DNA from: Caenorhabditis elegans
Taxonomy: Eukaryota > Nematoda > Chromadorea > Rhabditida > Rhabditidae
Direction: 5' to 3'
Assembly: GCF_000002985.6 (NCBI RefSeq)
Contig: NC_003282.8
Span: forward strand, 6,510,001-6,574,000
DNA: 64,000 nt
The translations under genes and the position numbers were made by a program. The notes under the pieces were generated by a model, which saw nothing but the letters and a program-made list of their open reading frames with translations, was not told the DNA's origin and did not search any database. Positions 50,201 to 62,300 of the stretch are shown piece by piece; the first letter of the stretch is position 1, and every line of letters begins with the position of its first letter.

Positions 50201-50881
50201 AAATTGAAATTGTTTTGAAACATTGAAAAATATGCAAGACTATTTCCGTCGATTAGTCAGTTTAGGTGTAAGACATAATCAATTTCTCTTAAAACCCTAA
50301 ATTTATCCAGTCATTTCTTTTGAAAATATTGTAAAAGAATCTCTCACTAACAATGTGCTGAAGTTAGTCCTGGCTGTCATCTTGGTTTTGCGAACCCCTC
50401 ATTGTCTTCTCAATTATTTCGGAGAGCTCGTACTTGGTACATTATTTTTAGAAGGATGCACCCTAAATAACAACACGAACCCTTACAGCTTGTACTAAGG
50501 TTTTCAAAAACCAAACGTTTCGGATTTTTAGTTTCAAAACAATAGTAGAGTTTTCATATTGCTCAAAAACACAAAAATCAAGTTTTCGTAGATCATGTGA
50601 GAATCTAGAATTCAACAAAAAAAGACAATAGAAGTGCGAAGAAACTAGAAACCTTTATAAATCTTTTAACTTTTATAAATATTTCAACTTTTCCTTTCTC
50701 AGCTCCTTTTTCATTTTTTTAAAAAATATTTTCAGGTGTCTACACAAGAATTTCCAAGTATGTTCCATGGATTCAAGGTGTAATTGGAAAAACATCAATG
50801 AGAAGTAGTGTCACTTCATCATCTCCAATTTATTTCAATTTTCTTCCAATTTTCTCAATCATTTTAACAGTTTTGTGGTGA
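47230..50881 (+). CDS. Trypsin-fold serine protease with hydrophobic C-terminus
   Basis: Seven exons: 47230-47366, 47418-47531, 48032-48167, 48500-48620, 48861-49030, 49224-49341, 50736-50881; 313 residues. A signal peptide (YHFLVLCFVFITKHSNA) and a short propeptide end at the activation site R-IIGG. The triad is intact: His81 (TAAHC), Asp124 (DNDIALL), Ser229 (GDSGGP). The position six residues before Ser229 is Gly, so trypsin-like Arg/Lys specificity is not expected. The Cys that normally sits four before the Ser is replaced by Ala. The end, SSSPIYFNFLPIFSIILTVLW, suggests a GPI-anchor signal or a membrane tail. Substrate and tissue are unknown. The last intron is 1.4 kb. Confidence 0.87.
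47575..47870. repeat. GGCAAATTTGCC-type dispersed repeat in protease intron 2
   Basis: Two partial copies of the repeat that forms the hairpin at 37252: AAATTTGCCGAATTTGC...GGGCAAATTTTG and GGCAAATTTGTTGAATTTGC. Confidence 0.6.
47934..47941 (+). promoter_or_regulatory. 21U-RNA upstream motif core
   Basis: TTTACTGTTTCACCGAAG in protease intron 2, sense to the gene. Confidence 0.5.
49166..49173 (-). promoter_or_regulatory. 21U-RNA upstream motif core
   Basis: GTTGAAACAGTGTTC in protease intron 5, antisense to the gene. Confidence 0.5.
49342..50735. other. 1.4 kb last intron of the protease gene
   Basis: AT-rich, no exact 21U core and no internal exon supported. A TATATATATATA run lies at 49404-49416. 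Confidence 0.5.
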
Positions 50882-50999
50882 AAAAGGTGAAATCATCGCG
50901 GGTTTATGTTGCATTTTACAACTATTTGTACCCATAAAGTTGATCAACTTCAAATAACCTTTTAACCTTGAGTTTGAGGAAATTTCCAATTGAGACACG

Positions 51000-51007
51000 T
51001 GAAACAG
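51000..51007 (-). promoter_or_regulatory. 21U-RNA upstream motif core
   Basis: CACGTGAAACAGTTGCAG; less AT-rich flank than most, so weaker. Confidence 0.4.
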
Positions 51008-51309
51008 TTGCAGAATAATTTTCCGCATATTGTAAAGTCGTCACACGTGGATAATTGTGTTGTCTATTTTTATCCTTTGAGAGTATTTCTTATTTTCTCT
51101 GTGGTAGTTCCCAAGTTTCTCGGGTTTCAGTACATTTCCGAGAGCCAGTTCTTCGAAAAATTTGACCATAGGATTTCGAAGAAACGGAGCAAAGTAACAA
51201 GTGAGTTTTTAAGATTTAATGCTAAAACTATGACTTTATTTGGAACATTTATTTTCCATGTTAACCTTAACGTTTGCGTTTTGTAGAATTTATTCAAACT
51301 GAATTATTT

Positions 51310-51351
51310 GTAATAGGTTATTTACCAAGTGTAATAGGTTATTTACCAAGT
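51310..51351. repeat. Perfect 21-base tandem duplication
   Basis: Two adjacent identical 21-base units starting GTAATAGGTTATTTACC. Confidence 0.9.
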
Positions 51352-51442
51352 AAAGAATGTTGATATTTCCTAGTTGAATTTAAATGTTCAAATCAGAAAT
51401 TTTACGCAAAATTAAAATAAAATTTGGAATATAATATTTTTT

Positions 51443-51450
51443 CTGTTTCA
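51443..51450 (+). promoter_or_regulatory. 21U-RNA upstream motif core
   Basis: TATTTTTTCTGTTTCAATTA, strong T-rich upstream flank. Confidence 0.55.
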
Positions 51451-52201
51451 ATTATGTGCCAAATGCTAGAAGTTTATAATTGAGATGCTTCTCGCAGGTC
51501 TTTGAAAATACCTTTCCTTCAAATTTTTTTGCGTTCATCAGAGCAAAATACTAATAATCAGGAATACAAAAAAAGCTGTCCATATAATCCAAGAAGTCTC
51601 TAGATTCCGCCCACAAAACTTGTCAAAACTCTATTTGCACACTTTCACCTCCTATATTGATACCGCCCGCACCTTGTCCCCTCACTTTTTTTCCGATTTA
51701 TCCATCTGTCGGATACTCTGTATTTTCAATGTTTTATCAGTACAACTTGAGGAGGTCACTACTTGACTTTTAACAAGATCTTTTACATAGTTACCAATCC
51801 ATACGTTTTTACTTTTGATTTGGGCACGTTTTATGTTTCGACTTTTAATTTTGAATCAATTTTGTATTCTCAAAAACAAGTTTGTTTCTAAAAAATGACC
51901 AAACAGAAAAAGGTCTCTATACGATTGAAAAATTTCACAAACAACAAAGATCCCTTTCGTCTGAAAACGATACGGTCGTGTCAAGACCCGGCACTGTATT
52001 CTGGAGTTGTTTAAAGGCTCGTCCTACTTCTGTTTAGGTCCCCCACGATCTCAACCGTTTTTGCCGTTGATAACACGAATTGCTCAGAGTTAACAAAATA
52101 TTTAAAATATCCCACATTTTGTTACATCGTATGAAACGATTCATTCCTTAGACTTTTCAATTGTATTTTTCATCAAGACCAACATTTTTTCTGCCGATCA
52201 T

Positions 52202-52273
52202 GGGGGTATAGCTCAGTAGTAGAGCGCTCCCTTAGCATGGGAGAGGGCTGGGGTTCAATTCCCCATACCTCCA
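52202..52273 (+). tRNA. tRNA-Ala, anticodon AGC
   Basis: 72 bases: acceptor GGGGGTA/TACCTCC with one G-U pair, D arm TAGCTCAGTAGTAGAGC, anticodon stem CTCCC/GGGAG with loop TTAGCAT (AGC at 52234-52236), T arm GGTTCAATTCC. A TTTT follows at 52280-52283. Confidence 0.95.
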
Positions 52274-52697
52274 GAACGTTTTGGAAAAATTTGGTATTTC
52301 CCATAGCATCCATAATAAGATTTTTCCAATTTTTTAATGCCACATGATTTGGTTATTCTAAGAACTTCCTTCTATACGTACGTCTCAGAGTAATACATCA
52401 AGTGTTCGACCTTTAGTAAATAAAACTAATCTTTTGTGGAAACACAAAGCGGGTTAGAAGTTTTGATTGCTAAATCAGTCATCGGGCAAAAAAGTTTAAG
52501 ATGATCAATTGGCAGTTCTTATCGAGCATTTCAACGGTTCAATATTTTAGAGTAAAACTACTTTCTAGTAGGCACAATAAAAAAATTTTGTAGAAAAAGT
52601 TTACTGTTTCATGTTTTTGTTAAATTTTGCAGGTCCCTCTTGTTATATTATCTATAACATTCTCCGTGTACGTTCAATTGTTTGAATTTTTTCAGAA
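52274..52697. other. Gap between tRNA-Ala and bestrophin gene
   Basis: AT-rich; contains the 21U core at 52604 and the TTTTCAG that precedes the bestrophin ATG by two bases, a likely SL1 acceptor. Confidence 0.5.
52604..52611 (+). promoter_or_regulatory. 21U-RNA upstream motif core
   Basis: TTTACTGTTTCATGTTTTTG. A YRNT match (TATT) would place a 21U 5' end at 52649, 38 nt past the core and just upstream of the bestrophin start codon. Confidence 0.5.
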
Positions 52698-55139
52698 ATG
52701 ACAATATCTTATTCTGGTAACTTTTTTCGATTACTTCTCCGATGGAAAGGTTGGTTTCTAAATTGGAATTTGTTCAAAATTTCAAAATTCCAGGTTCAAT
52801 TTGGAGATCCGTTTGGCGAGAACTTTTCTTGTTCCTCTTCCTATTTTACTTTATCCGATTCTCAGCACCACATTTTTTTAATTACACGGATCCAACAGAC
52901 TCAAAAGGTTATCGGTATGTTAGGGAACTTGAGAATTGAGTTTTTGATTTAATTTATTTCAGGAAAATATTCAAAGTGATGTGTAATGAGTTTCACGAGT
53001 ATACCAAAATGATTCCATTGACTTTTCTATTGGGATTTTATGTTTCAAATGTAGTTTCAAGGTTAGTTTGAAGTAGAGACATTTCACACGGTAAAAACAA
53101 AAAACCGCAATAATGAGTTCTTGAAAATTACTGTGCTCTTCAAAAGAGCACATCGTTTTGCATTTAACAATATCTTATCGTGTCGAGACCGGGCTCCGTA
53201 TTTTTTGGAAATAATTTCGCATCTCGGTTTTATGTGAAACCCACTATCATAAATTATTTTTTCCACAGCGAACATATTTTAAAATTCTACTGTTTCACCG
53301 TGCTCGTAAAGACAAACGAGTATTTATGGTTTTCAATTCAAGGTTTATCAATATTTCAGATGGTGGCGTCAATTCGAAACCTTACGCTGGCCTGAAGATT
53401 TTCTATCAATTCTGTGTCTTCTGCTCCCTTCAAAAGAATCTCGCCCAGCCCGTCATCAAATTGCTCGTTACCTTAACCTTACTTCGGCATTGGCATGGTG
53501 GGTATTTAATGATTATAAGTTAAAAAAAATATTTTTTTCAGGCGTGACGTATCAACAAAAATTCGTCTTCGTTTTCCAAGTCTTCGGAATATCATCGATG
53601 CAGGTTTATTGACGGAGAAAGAATATGAGAAGTTGCAAGATATAAATGTAAGTAAGGCTGTCATATTAATGTTGCCAGTTTATGTGACTTTTAAAAATTT
53701 ATGTGAAACTGTAAAAATTTTTTTATAATCTTTTGAGTAAAGATTTTCTAAAACTCAATTTTTTTAGGAACCATCTCCTGGAATTCGATGGCTGACACCT
53801 CTTCATTGGGTTCAACAACTGATTGATGCGGAAATTACAGCTGGAAGAGGATCAGTCAATTATGTATCAGTGGCTACGAACGAATTGAAGGCATACAGAA
53901 TATCATTTAGAAGACTTTATTGTCATGATTGGGTCTGTGTTCCATTGGTTTATACTCAGGTATGAATTTATTTTTTAAACTCATTTAAATCAAATTTATA
54001 TTTATGTATGAGCGTTCGAACAAATATTATAAACTATTATGAAATTTTTTTTTTAAATATCCATTTTCCATGATGAATAAACCAATTGATAATGCACCAC
54101 AAAATATTTCAGAAATTCACTTCCTAAAAAGAGGAAAAAATAAAGTATGAAAACTTTGTCTGATAAAAACTGCTGTTGTTTCATAAAAGTTATTTTTTTT
54201 AAAGTAAAAAAAAACATTTCTTTCAGGTAGCCGCTCTTGCCACATATTCCTATTTCTTCTTCTGCTTATTCGGTCGTCAAGATCTGAATCATGATGATTT
54301 CTATTCTCTTGATGCTTTCTTCCCACTTTTCACAGTTGTTCAGTTTCTTTTCTTTGTTGGATGGTTTAAAGTAAGTCGGTCCACTAGCAAAACATTTAGT
54401 TATTGCTGGAATAAAAAACGAAATTGAAACTGTAAATTTTGTTTGGCAAAATTATATTAGAATTTATTCCTATTTTACACCATACTGGCAACTTATTTAT
54501 TTTTATGTACATTTTTAACTTGGATTTACAGGTCGGTCAAGATTTGATGCGTCCATTTGGATTAGATGACGACGATTTTGAATTATCTTACATATTGGAT
54601 AGAAATATAGTCACATCATTCACAATTGTTGATTCACTTCAAGATGATGATCCACGTATGTTTACTTTTAAGATATTAATTTCAAAATTTGGAATTTGTT
54701 AAAGTTATGTTTATAACAATGCACAATTTTGTTGAGTTCCTACAAAAATGCAACTTTTTATCTCATAAAAAACAGCCAGACTTCAAAATACAGTGAGGTG
54801 AATAAAATTATGAATTTTTATTATTTAACATATTTAAAAGATTGTTTATAATTTTAAAATACTTAGTAAATATTGAAAACCCCCGAAAGTGATCTAATTC
54901 TGAAACAAATTCCAGCAAAATTCGAAGAAGACGTGTTCTGGAAACATCACAACGAGCAACAACAAATGCATCAAAGTATGTTCCTTCCAAGAGTTCCGAC
55001 TTCTTTAAAATGGGGACGAATTGATTTGAGTCGAAATGCTCATAAGCATCCACCTAAATTGCATACATATCTCGAAATGAAGAATCAGGATCCAGAAGAA
55101 TATAAAAATCGAAAAAATAATAAGTTTATTGCTTGGTAG
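52698..55139 (+). CDS. best-9: Bestrophin-family anion channel
   Basis: Nine exons: 52698-52749, 52794-52914, 52963-53061, 53360-53497, 53542-53647, 53768-53959, 54227-54370, 54532-54655, 54916-55139; 399 residues. It starts [19 protein letters not shown] as bestrophins do. Family landmarks are [51 protein letters not shown], and the acidic calcium clasp [17 protein letters not shown]. Four membrane regions fit the pentameric channel fold; the tail is short and polar. Bestrophins are calcium-gated chloride or bicarbonate channels. The symbol rests on my memory that best-9 lies on this cosmid; the family call does not depend on it. Confidence 0.92.
53289..53296 (+). promoter_or_regulatory. 21U-RNA upstream motif core
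   Basis: TTCTACTGTTTCACCGTG in bestrophin intron 3, 50 bases before exon 4; an associated 21U would overlap that exon's acceptor. Confidence 0.4.
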
Positions 55140-55899
55140 ATTACTTTTTTAAATGTTCAGTTCTATTTCATGTTTCGTTTTCATATTTTAATGAAAAACC
55201 AATTTTTTTTTTGTAACAAATTCGGGTATTGTTTTTCGTCAGAAATTCAAATAAAGTATTTATTGTTCCATCTGTGTTTTAAATGTTCATTTGTCTTTTA
55301 AACAGTTTCAATATACTCGTTGTTCCATTCTCCCTAAAACAAAAATAAAATTTAAAAGCTGATACTCGATAAACACGAATTTTGAGAAATTATTTTATAT
55401 AAATAACGAATTGTGTTCAACAAAAAAAAAAAGAGACTTTGAGCAATATTGATACAAAAAAGTTTTGAAAAATCTATTAGCATCTCTGAGAAATTCGATA
55501 TTATATCAAATTATTAACAGAAATACAAAAAGGCACATCATGCACACACACACAAGGGAAAAAAGAGGCTGAAAATTCAATAAATAATTTAAAAATTCAG
55601 AGAAAAACAGTGTTCTCAGAGCTCGCCTGGGTACACGTACAGAAACAAAATTGAATGATAACTTTAAAAATTAGAATAAAAGTAATTATCACAGATTTTT
55701 GCAAATTAAACAGACTTTCAAGGCATTATGTCAAAAAAACACCGAAACGAGTGATTCTGGAAGAAAAGATAAAAGCAGCCGACATCCCGCGGGATATGAA
55801 ATTCTATGAGGTAACCCGTGAAATGTCGGCTGCCAAATCTGACTTAACAAACATTTGAAAAAAAGTAGAAAATATGGAAATTCAAAATGTTGCTGATTT
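55140..55899. other. Tail-to-tail gap between bestrophin and bicd-1
   Basis: Bestrophin 3' UTR with AATAAA at 55250, a CACACACACA run at 55543, then bicd-1 3' UTR if the long C-terminal frame is used. No gene otherwise. Confidence 0.5.
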
Positions 55900-56348
55900 C
55901 TATAGCATTGGCGGGAAGAGTAAAACAGAAACAGCCAGATAAATCAAAATTGGTGGAAGTGAGAAAAGAGCAATAACAAATTGACAATCAGCGAATATCG
56001 ATTCTTGTTCTTTAAGTGCTAATCGCATTCTTTCAATTTCAGATTCAACTCTCATCTCTTCCATCATTAAATCAATCAATAATTGGGGATCTTCTTCATT
56101 TTTCAGGTCGTAGGGCCACGTGGTGATGACGTGGTTTTGTGTATTAATTGATTCTTGATCATTTGGATCCTCTGGTGTAGGTGTTCGTCGTCTTCTCATC
56201 GTTGTCACGTCATCACCTGACCACCAGCTTATTGCTGATTGTCTCCCCTGCGTGGCCCTCCCCTCGAGCCCCCCGAAGATGAAGGTGCTGGCTGTTGAGC
56301 TGTTGTTGTTGAACCCGGATAACGAACTGCTCTCGGTGGCTGGTAGGT
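55900..56348 (-). CDS. Alternative bicd-1 last-exon frame with tail anchor (candidate)
   Basis: In the frame shifted relative to BICD-1, the last exon stays open from its acceptor through the normal stop to TAG at 55902-55900, about 149 codons. The end is a basic RRRR, an amphipathic stretch and a 26-residue hydrophobic helix (FVIALFSLPPILIYLAVSVL) close to the C-terminus, typical of a tail anchor. It could be reached from bicd-1 exon 9 by a phase-1 donor (GTACAA after 57085 or GTAGTA after 57088). It could also be a separate 98-residue protein starting at the ATG 30 bases beyond the bicd-1 stop. Function unknown. Confidence 0.4.
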
Positions 56349-59300
56349 CTGAAAACGGAGAAGATTAAATTAACTTCTAGAAGAAAAAAACAATTTTTTT
56401 GGATTTTTCAAAGTAAGAAAAAGTTTAATTTTGTCGAAAACTTTTCCAGAAAATCATAACATAGTGCTTGAAAATTGCCGTTTGTAGCTAAAAGTGCGTA
56501 AAGTTTTTTGGCAAAACTTCAACTTTCGAGCACTATTTCAAGATTTTTTCAAGCTTTTCACCAAAATTAAAGTTTTTTCTGCATTTCCATACCAATCAAT
56601 TGAAGATTTAAAAAGATTGGATTGTCATATTAAAAAGGCAGTTTTGTACGTTTGGCGAAAGATTTGTGTCTTTGTTAAAAGGTTTTTTTTATCGTTTTAA
56701 ACTAAATTTTCCAATTTTTTTCGTTTTTTCTTTGTTATTCTTGGCATATCAAATAAATTTCGAAAAAATTCCCCAAAAGAAACAATCCGCCTTCCAATGT
56801 GTTCTGTATATCAAAAAATCATTGCTTTTTGAAATTTCAACATTTTTTTGTGAATGTTTTGAAACAGTGAACATAATTAAAGGCGGAGTATCGTCTGTTG
56901 AGATTTTTCTTCAAATTAGAGAAAATGGGTCATAAAGAACTTTAAAAAAGTTATTTTTAAAAAAATTTTTAAAAAAAAGACTGTTTTAATTTTTATGGTT
57001 TTTAATCAGTGATTCCATTAAAGACGTCACATTGGACGATACTACACCTTTAATATCTCACCTCTCTAGTTGGAGCTCTTGTACTACTCCTCTTAAATAC
57101 CTGCCTATCCCGATCAACTTCAACCTCTTCTAAACGTTGAGTCAATGTGAGCTTCTGTTGAATTGCTAAACGAAGAAGTTGATTTAATGTCTTCTTTTCC
57201 TCTTCATTTGCACGCAACTCGTTTGATAGTTCTTCCACCTGGAAAATTGTTAAATTTGATTTTAAAATTTACAGAAGATACTACTCCAGATACGATTAAA
57301 GTGATAAAATATTGCGTTTTGACCATATGTTTTTTTCAAATTCAGAGTTCAGACACTAAATTCAAGTAAAAAACAAATCGAGTTTTAAATGTTAAAAATA
57401 ATTCAAAGTAAACAAACTGTACGAAGATGAAAATTAAAAAAAAAGTATGTTTCAACTGCTACAGATACAATAGAAGTGAGAAAATGGTTAGATATACCCC
57501 TATGACTATCAACTTAAAATGAAGTTCAATTCAAAATAAATCCTTTGTGAAACAGTAATTTCATTTACGGAAAGTTTTAATTAGAAGATGATCGCATCTA
57601 TCAACTCGGCATTTGGGGGAAACTTTCTTTAAAAACTTGACAACTTCTGTCAAACTATAGTCAATATCTGTTAACGTTTAGCTGTTGAGAAAGCAACTAA
57701 CTTGAGAAATTTTCATTAAGCTGCCAGGTCAGAAACTTGACTCCAAATAAAAATTTGTAAATTTTGAGAAAACGATTTTTTTTCCAACGAGAAAAATAAT
57801 TCAAAGTAAAAGTTAATAACCCTAAAAAGTTTAAATATTAAAAATAGTTTCTGTTTCAACTACTACAGATACAATTTAAGTATATCTATTTTGTAATAGG
57901 GAATCTGGAATGGAAATGTTTGAATTAGTAATTAAACAGAGCTACCGTATGTCATATTATAAAAGCTATACTTTTCCCGAAATTAGAAATTCCTAACTGT
58001 TTCAAAACAAAACTAAATACCTTTGACTTGAGTTCCTCTCCTCTTGCAGTGAACATTGCCCTATGAGATGCAAACGTGGCAGCATCTTCCTTCAATTGTT
58101 TCAATTCTCTTCTCATTTTATCATTAATTTCCATCATCATTTTCTTTTCTGATTCATATTTTTCTCTCATTGAAGTCAATGCACTTTCAGCAGTCAGCTT
58201 ATTCGATTTCAAAACAGTTCGAAGCGTTGAAATCTGATCTCGTTTTGTTGATAAAAGACTTCGCAATTTCATATTCTGCATTTCAATTTCATTTTCAGCT
58301 CCACTTGCCATAACTGCTTGATTGAATGCTTGTTCAGAGGTTCTTTTCACCACTTGAATCATCTTTTTCAACGATTCTGTGGTTTCGGAAATGGCATTTC
58401 CTTCTGAAAATAATGTATTTAATATATTCGAATGTGAGAATGAGATGTATATTGGCAAATTGAAAGTTGTAACGTTTAATATCAAGAGTCTTAATCACTC
58501 TTTAAATTTAACGCCATCAAACCTTAAATGAATGTTTGATACAAAGTAGTAAATTCAATGCAATATTGAAAAACATACTGCTCATAGAATTCCAATTTAT
58601 GGAAAAAAAAAGTTGGTTGAAACAGTAATTTTATTTATCTTCCAAAATTTTTTTTATTTCAGCAACTTCTCTAAAACTAATAATTATTCTTGAAAAATTT
58701 AATTCGAATAAAAAATAAATTTTTCCTGCTTCTATTAATCGATTTAAATATTGCTAGACATTCCAAATATTTTCAACCAAATGAAGTATTTGAAGAAGAA
58801 TTGTCTTTTGGCAAAGCTCTTTTTTTGAATTTTTCGATTCAAAAACAAACCAGTAAGTATTCTAAGTATACTAAGTATACAGTAAGTACAGTAAATTCAA
58901 TGTAGTGTTGAAACCTCGACTCAAATAGCTAATATAAACCCAATTTATGATAAAAGTTGGTTGAAACAGTAATTTTATTTGTCTTTCGTAAAATCTCGTT
59001 GTTTTTTTTAATTGTAGCATCTTCTCTAAAACTTGTACATTTTTGGAAAAGTTTTGTATCCAGCTCTTTTTTGCGATTCAAAAACTAAACAAACCAGTAA
59101 GTATTCTTTGCCTCAAATCAGTCTCTGACAACACATCGCCAATCTTGACACTTGCCAACTTTTTCTCAATTTCCTTCGCAAAACTTGGCGCAATAACAAG
59201 ACGATCGGAATTCAATGGAATTGATCTTGATGCATTAACATCTGTCTCTGTTCCACTTTCAACTCCTTCATCTGCCAACGAGACACGTGGAACGTCTTCT

Positions 59301-62300
59301 GCATTGGCACGAGCCAATAGACGCAACTTTTTCACAATCTGAAATATACAAAGTTCTGTTCATTTTCTATAAATATTAAAATAAAATTTACCTCTTGTAC
59401 ACTCTTTTCTGTTTGAACTCCTTGGTTCTGTGTCATTTGATGGTAGAATTGATAAAGTTGATCGGAGACTTGAATCATTGCGTCCTGAATTTTCAACATT
59501 TACATTTTCATAATGTTCTTAATTTGGTTCGCAATATGAAACTTTTATGATTTAATTCAAAAACTAACTTGAGCAGCTGCCAACTGAGCACTTTTCTCTC
59601 CAGCAACCAATACAAGTGTCCTCAAATCAGCCTTCAAAATTCCCGATCGTTTTTCTTCTCCTTCTTTATCATGACGGTCAGTGTCACGAGCAATGTTCTG
59701 GATTTTCTCTAGTACAACGTCTTTTTGTTGACGAGCATGCATGTAGTCGAGCTCATCTGTAAAGAAAACTTTGTTAGGGAATGCACGGGGGAACTAATTT
59801 TTTAAAAATTGAATAATTTTGAATATAACTAATTGTAAATATGATAAAATATTCATTTTAAAGGAAATTTGCGAAGCTTTTATTCACCCAAAACCCTGAA
59901 AACTCTGAAAAACTACATACATCTACGCTAGACTCCAATACTACCGTTGACCAATATGAAATGAATGTGAAACATTGAAAAATTTGGTGAAAATTGAATG
60001 TTATAACTTTTCACCATGTCTTCAATGGTTTATCACACTCCAAATCAAACTGAAATGTTCTATTTAAACTCACTTGTTGGTCTATGAATATTGAGGGTGT
60101 CTGCTAATCCGGTTACAAATTCGATGAAAATCTTCTCTCTGCTCTTTAATTCTTCTTGAAGTCCTTCCTTTGCAGCTTCCAGTTCACGAACTTTTACATC
60201 ACTTGATCCTTGTAATTCACTGAAGAGGTCACTTGCTCCAGGTTGTGGAGGTGGCAGTTCGCCGTCCTAAAAAATTACTGTTTCATAAGATTTATACAAA
60301 AATGTTTGGTGTTGAGCGTGTGGTCCGTTAAAAGCATGTGCCACACTTTCATTCAACAATTAATTCAAGTGTTTCTGCCATTTCATGCGCCTTTTGAACA
60401 CAGAAATATTAAAATAACATTTGACTAAATAATAGAAAAATCGATACCGAAAGAACAAGCCTACAACACTCCTCTTGGCCAATATAAATTGAATACGAAA
60501 CATGTGAAGCTCATTTTTCTTTAAGAGCAATTTTTTCTTCCCAACTTGTTAAGTTTAGTTTCAAATTATCAGTTATCAAATGTATTTTTAAAATTCACGT
60601 ATACAAAAGACATTTTGTATATAAGTGTTTTAACAAAATTTCACAGGAACTTTTAAAATAGGAAAACAAACTTTTATTAAAAGTTAATTGTTTTAATTTT
60701 TTAACAAAAAAAACAAACCTCCCCAAGCCTTTCCAATCCAAAAAGCATATCATTTAAACTACTGATATGCTCTGCATTTCTTGTCTGTTCTAATTCTCTT
60801 TTCATTGCCAATCGCTGATCCCGTTCTTGTTGAGCTGTGAGCAGAGCTTCTTCGAGCTGAAATATTTATGATAAGTTGGAAAGTTTTTCATACAAAAATT
60901 GAGGTTTTGAAAATATACATTGAGGCGACCCGTTCAAAAATTTCAATGAAAAACGGGAGCTATAAAATAATAATAACAGGTTATAAAATTAAAATAAAAG
61001 TTGTCTAGTTTTCGTTTTTTTTACTGTTTCAATCACCTAATAAATTTTGTATTGTATTGTATTGTATTTATTACGATTCAAATCGTGATCAAAAATAAAT
61101 AGTGAATAGACATGAAAATTTCATAATGTTTTTGCAGTTGCAATTCCAAACAAATAGGGAAATGTTTGAAATTATTCACATATTTTTAGGAAAACTTGTT
61201 AAAGTTTCTGAGAGAGTTGTAATTTTTCAAAGTGTCTCACCTGTTTGTCAGCAATAACTCTTAATATTTCATCTTCCTCTGCAGCCATTTTCATAATTTC
61301 AATAGTCTCTTCCAATCGATTATTATCAATTCTTAATGATTCATATTCCACTTGACTTCCTCTTAAATTTGCAACAGTCTTCTGTAATCCAATATTTTCT
61401 TCTTCTAACTCTGAATATTCAGAAATTAATCTTTGTTCTCTTTCTTTTGTTTCTTTTAATTCAGCTCTAAGTTTTCTTCTTTCATCTTCTAATGCAGCTC
61501 CAGAATCGATTTCTTTCGAATGTTTCTTTTCAATACTTTCCAATTCTTCTTTCTTTTCTGCCAATTCTTGTTCTTTTTTCTTAAGATCTGCTTCTAATTT
61601 TGCAATTCTCTGTAGATATTCCTCTTCTTTTGCTGAACTTTCCTCGAGTAGAGATTCTTCATTTTCGAGTTCACTTCGAGTGGACCGTTGATGTTGGGAA
61701 CGGTATTCAGCAAGAGTCTGAAAATAAGAGCAACTTGAACAACTTGAGCTTCAATAATAATTTTGTTAACACTTTACTAGTCTTTTGTTAAGCTCAATTT
61801 TGGCAGCTCATACATCTTCATCAAAAATTGTAAGCTGACAAAAATGTTGATTGTTCATTTTTCTATATTTTTACAGTTCAAAATTTTATGAAATATTTAA
61901 AAAAAATGGTAAGAATGACTGCAACAAAACGAAAAAAGTGAAAAATTTTCCTATATTTTTGTTACCTACCTGCGTAAGTCTGAATAAAATTTTTTTGATA
62001 GTTGCATGCTTATATTTTAAAAATAAATGAAATAGTACGAAAAATTTCGAATATTTACCATTTACTTGAAACATTAATTTTTTTTCAATATTTTTTCCGA
62101 TTTTTATTTTCGAAATCGAATACTTACCTGATTAGTTTTATCAATTTCAGTTCTTGCCAAATCCAATTCTGCCTGCATCTCTGCTAATCGTTTCTCTAGA
62201 TCTTCCTTTTGACGGAGCAATTCTAAACCCGCATTTGCTGCCTTATGAATATCTTCTTTGGCTTGTTCATATTTTTCTGTAAGGATTGCAATATCCTGAC

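Larger units (their letters stand above)
50882..52201. other. Intergenic, protease gene to tRNA-Ala
   Basis: Two 21U cores (51000 minus, 51443 plus), a 21-base tandem duplication (51310-51351), and at 51970-52010 an arm of the GTGTCAAGACCCGG-type inverted-repeat family. Confidence 0.5.
58550..59107. repeat. Diverged tandem duplication in bicd-1 intron 7
   Basis: Unit 1 (58550-58866) and unit 2 (58888-59107) share AGTAAATTCAATG, AGTTGGTTGAAACAGTAATT, TCTCTAAAAC, CTCTTTTTT and the ending CAAACCAGTAAGTATTCT. Each holds one 21U core. The unit includes the last 13 coding bases of exon 7 with its splice donor. Confidence 0.8.
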
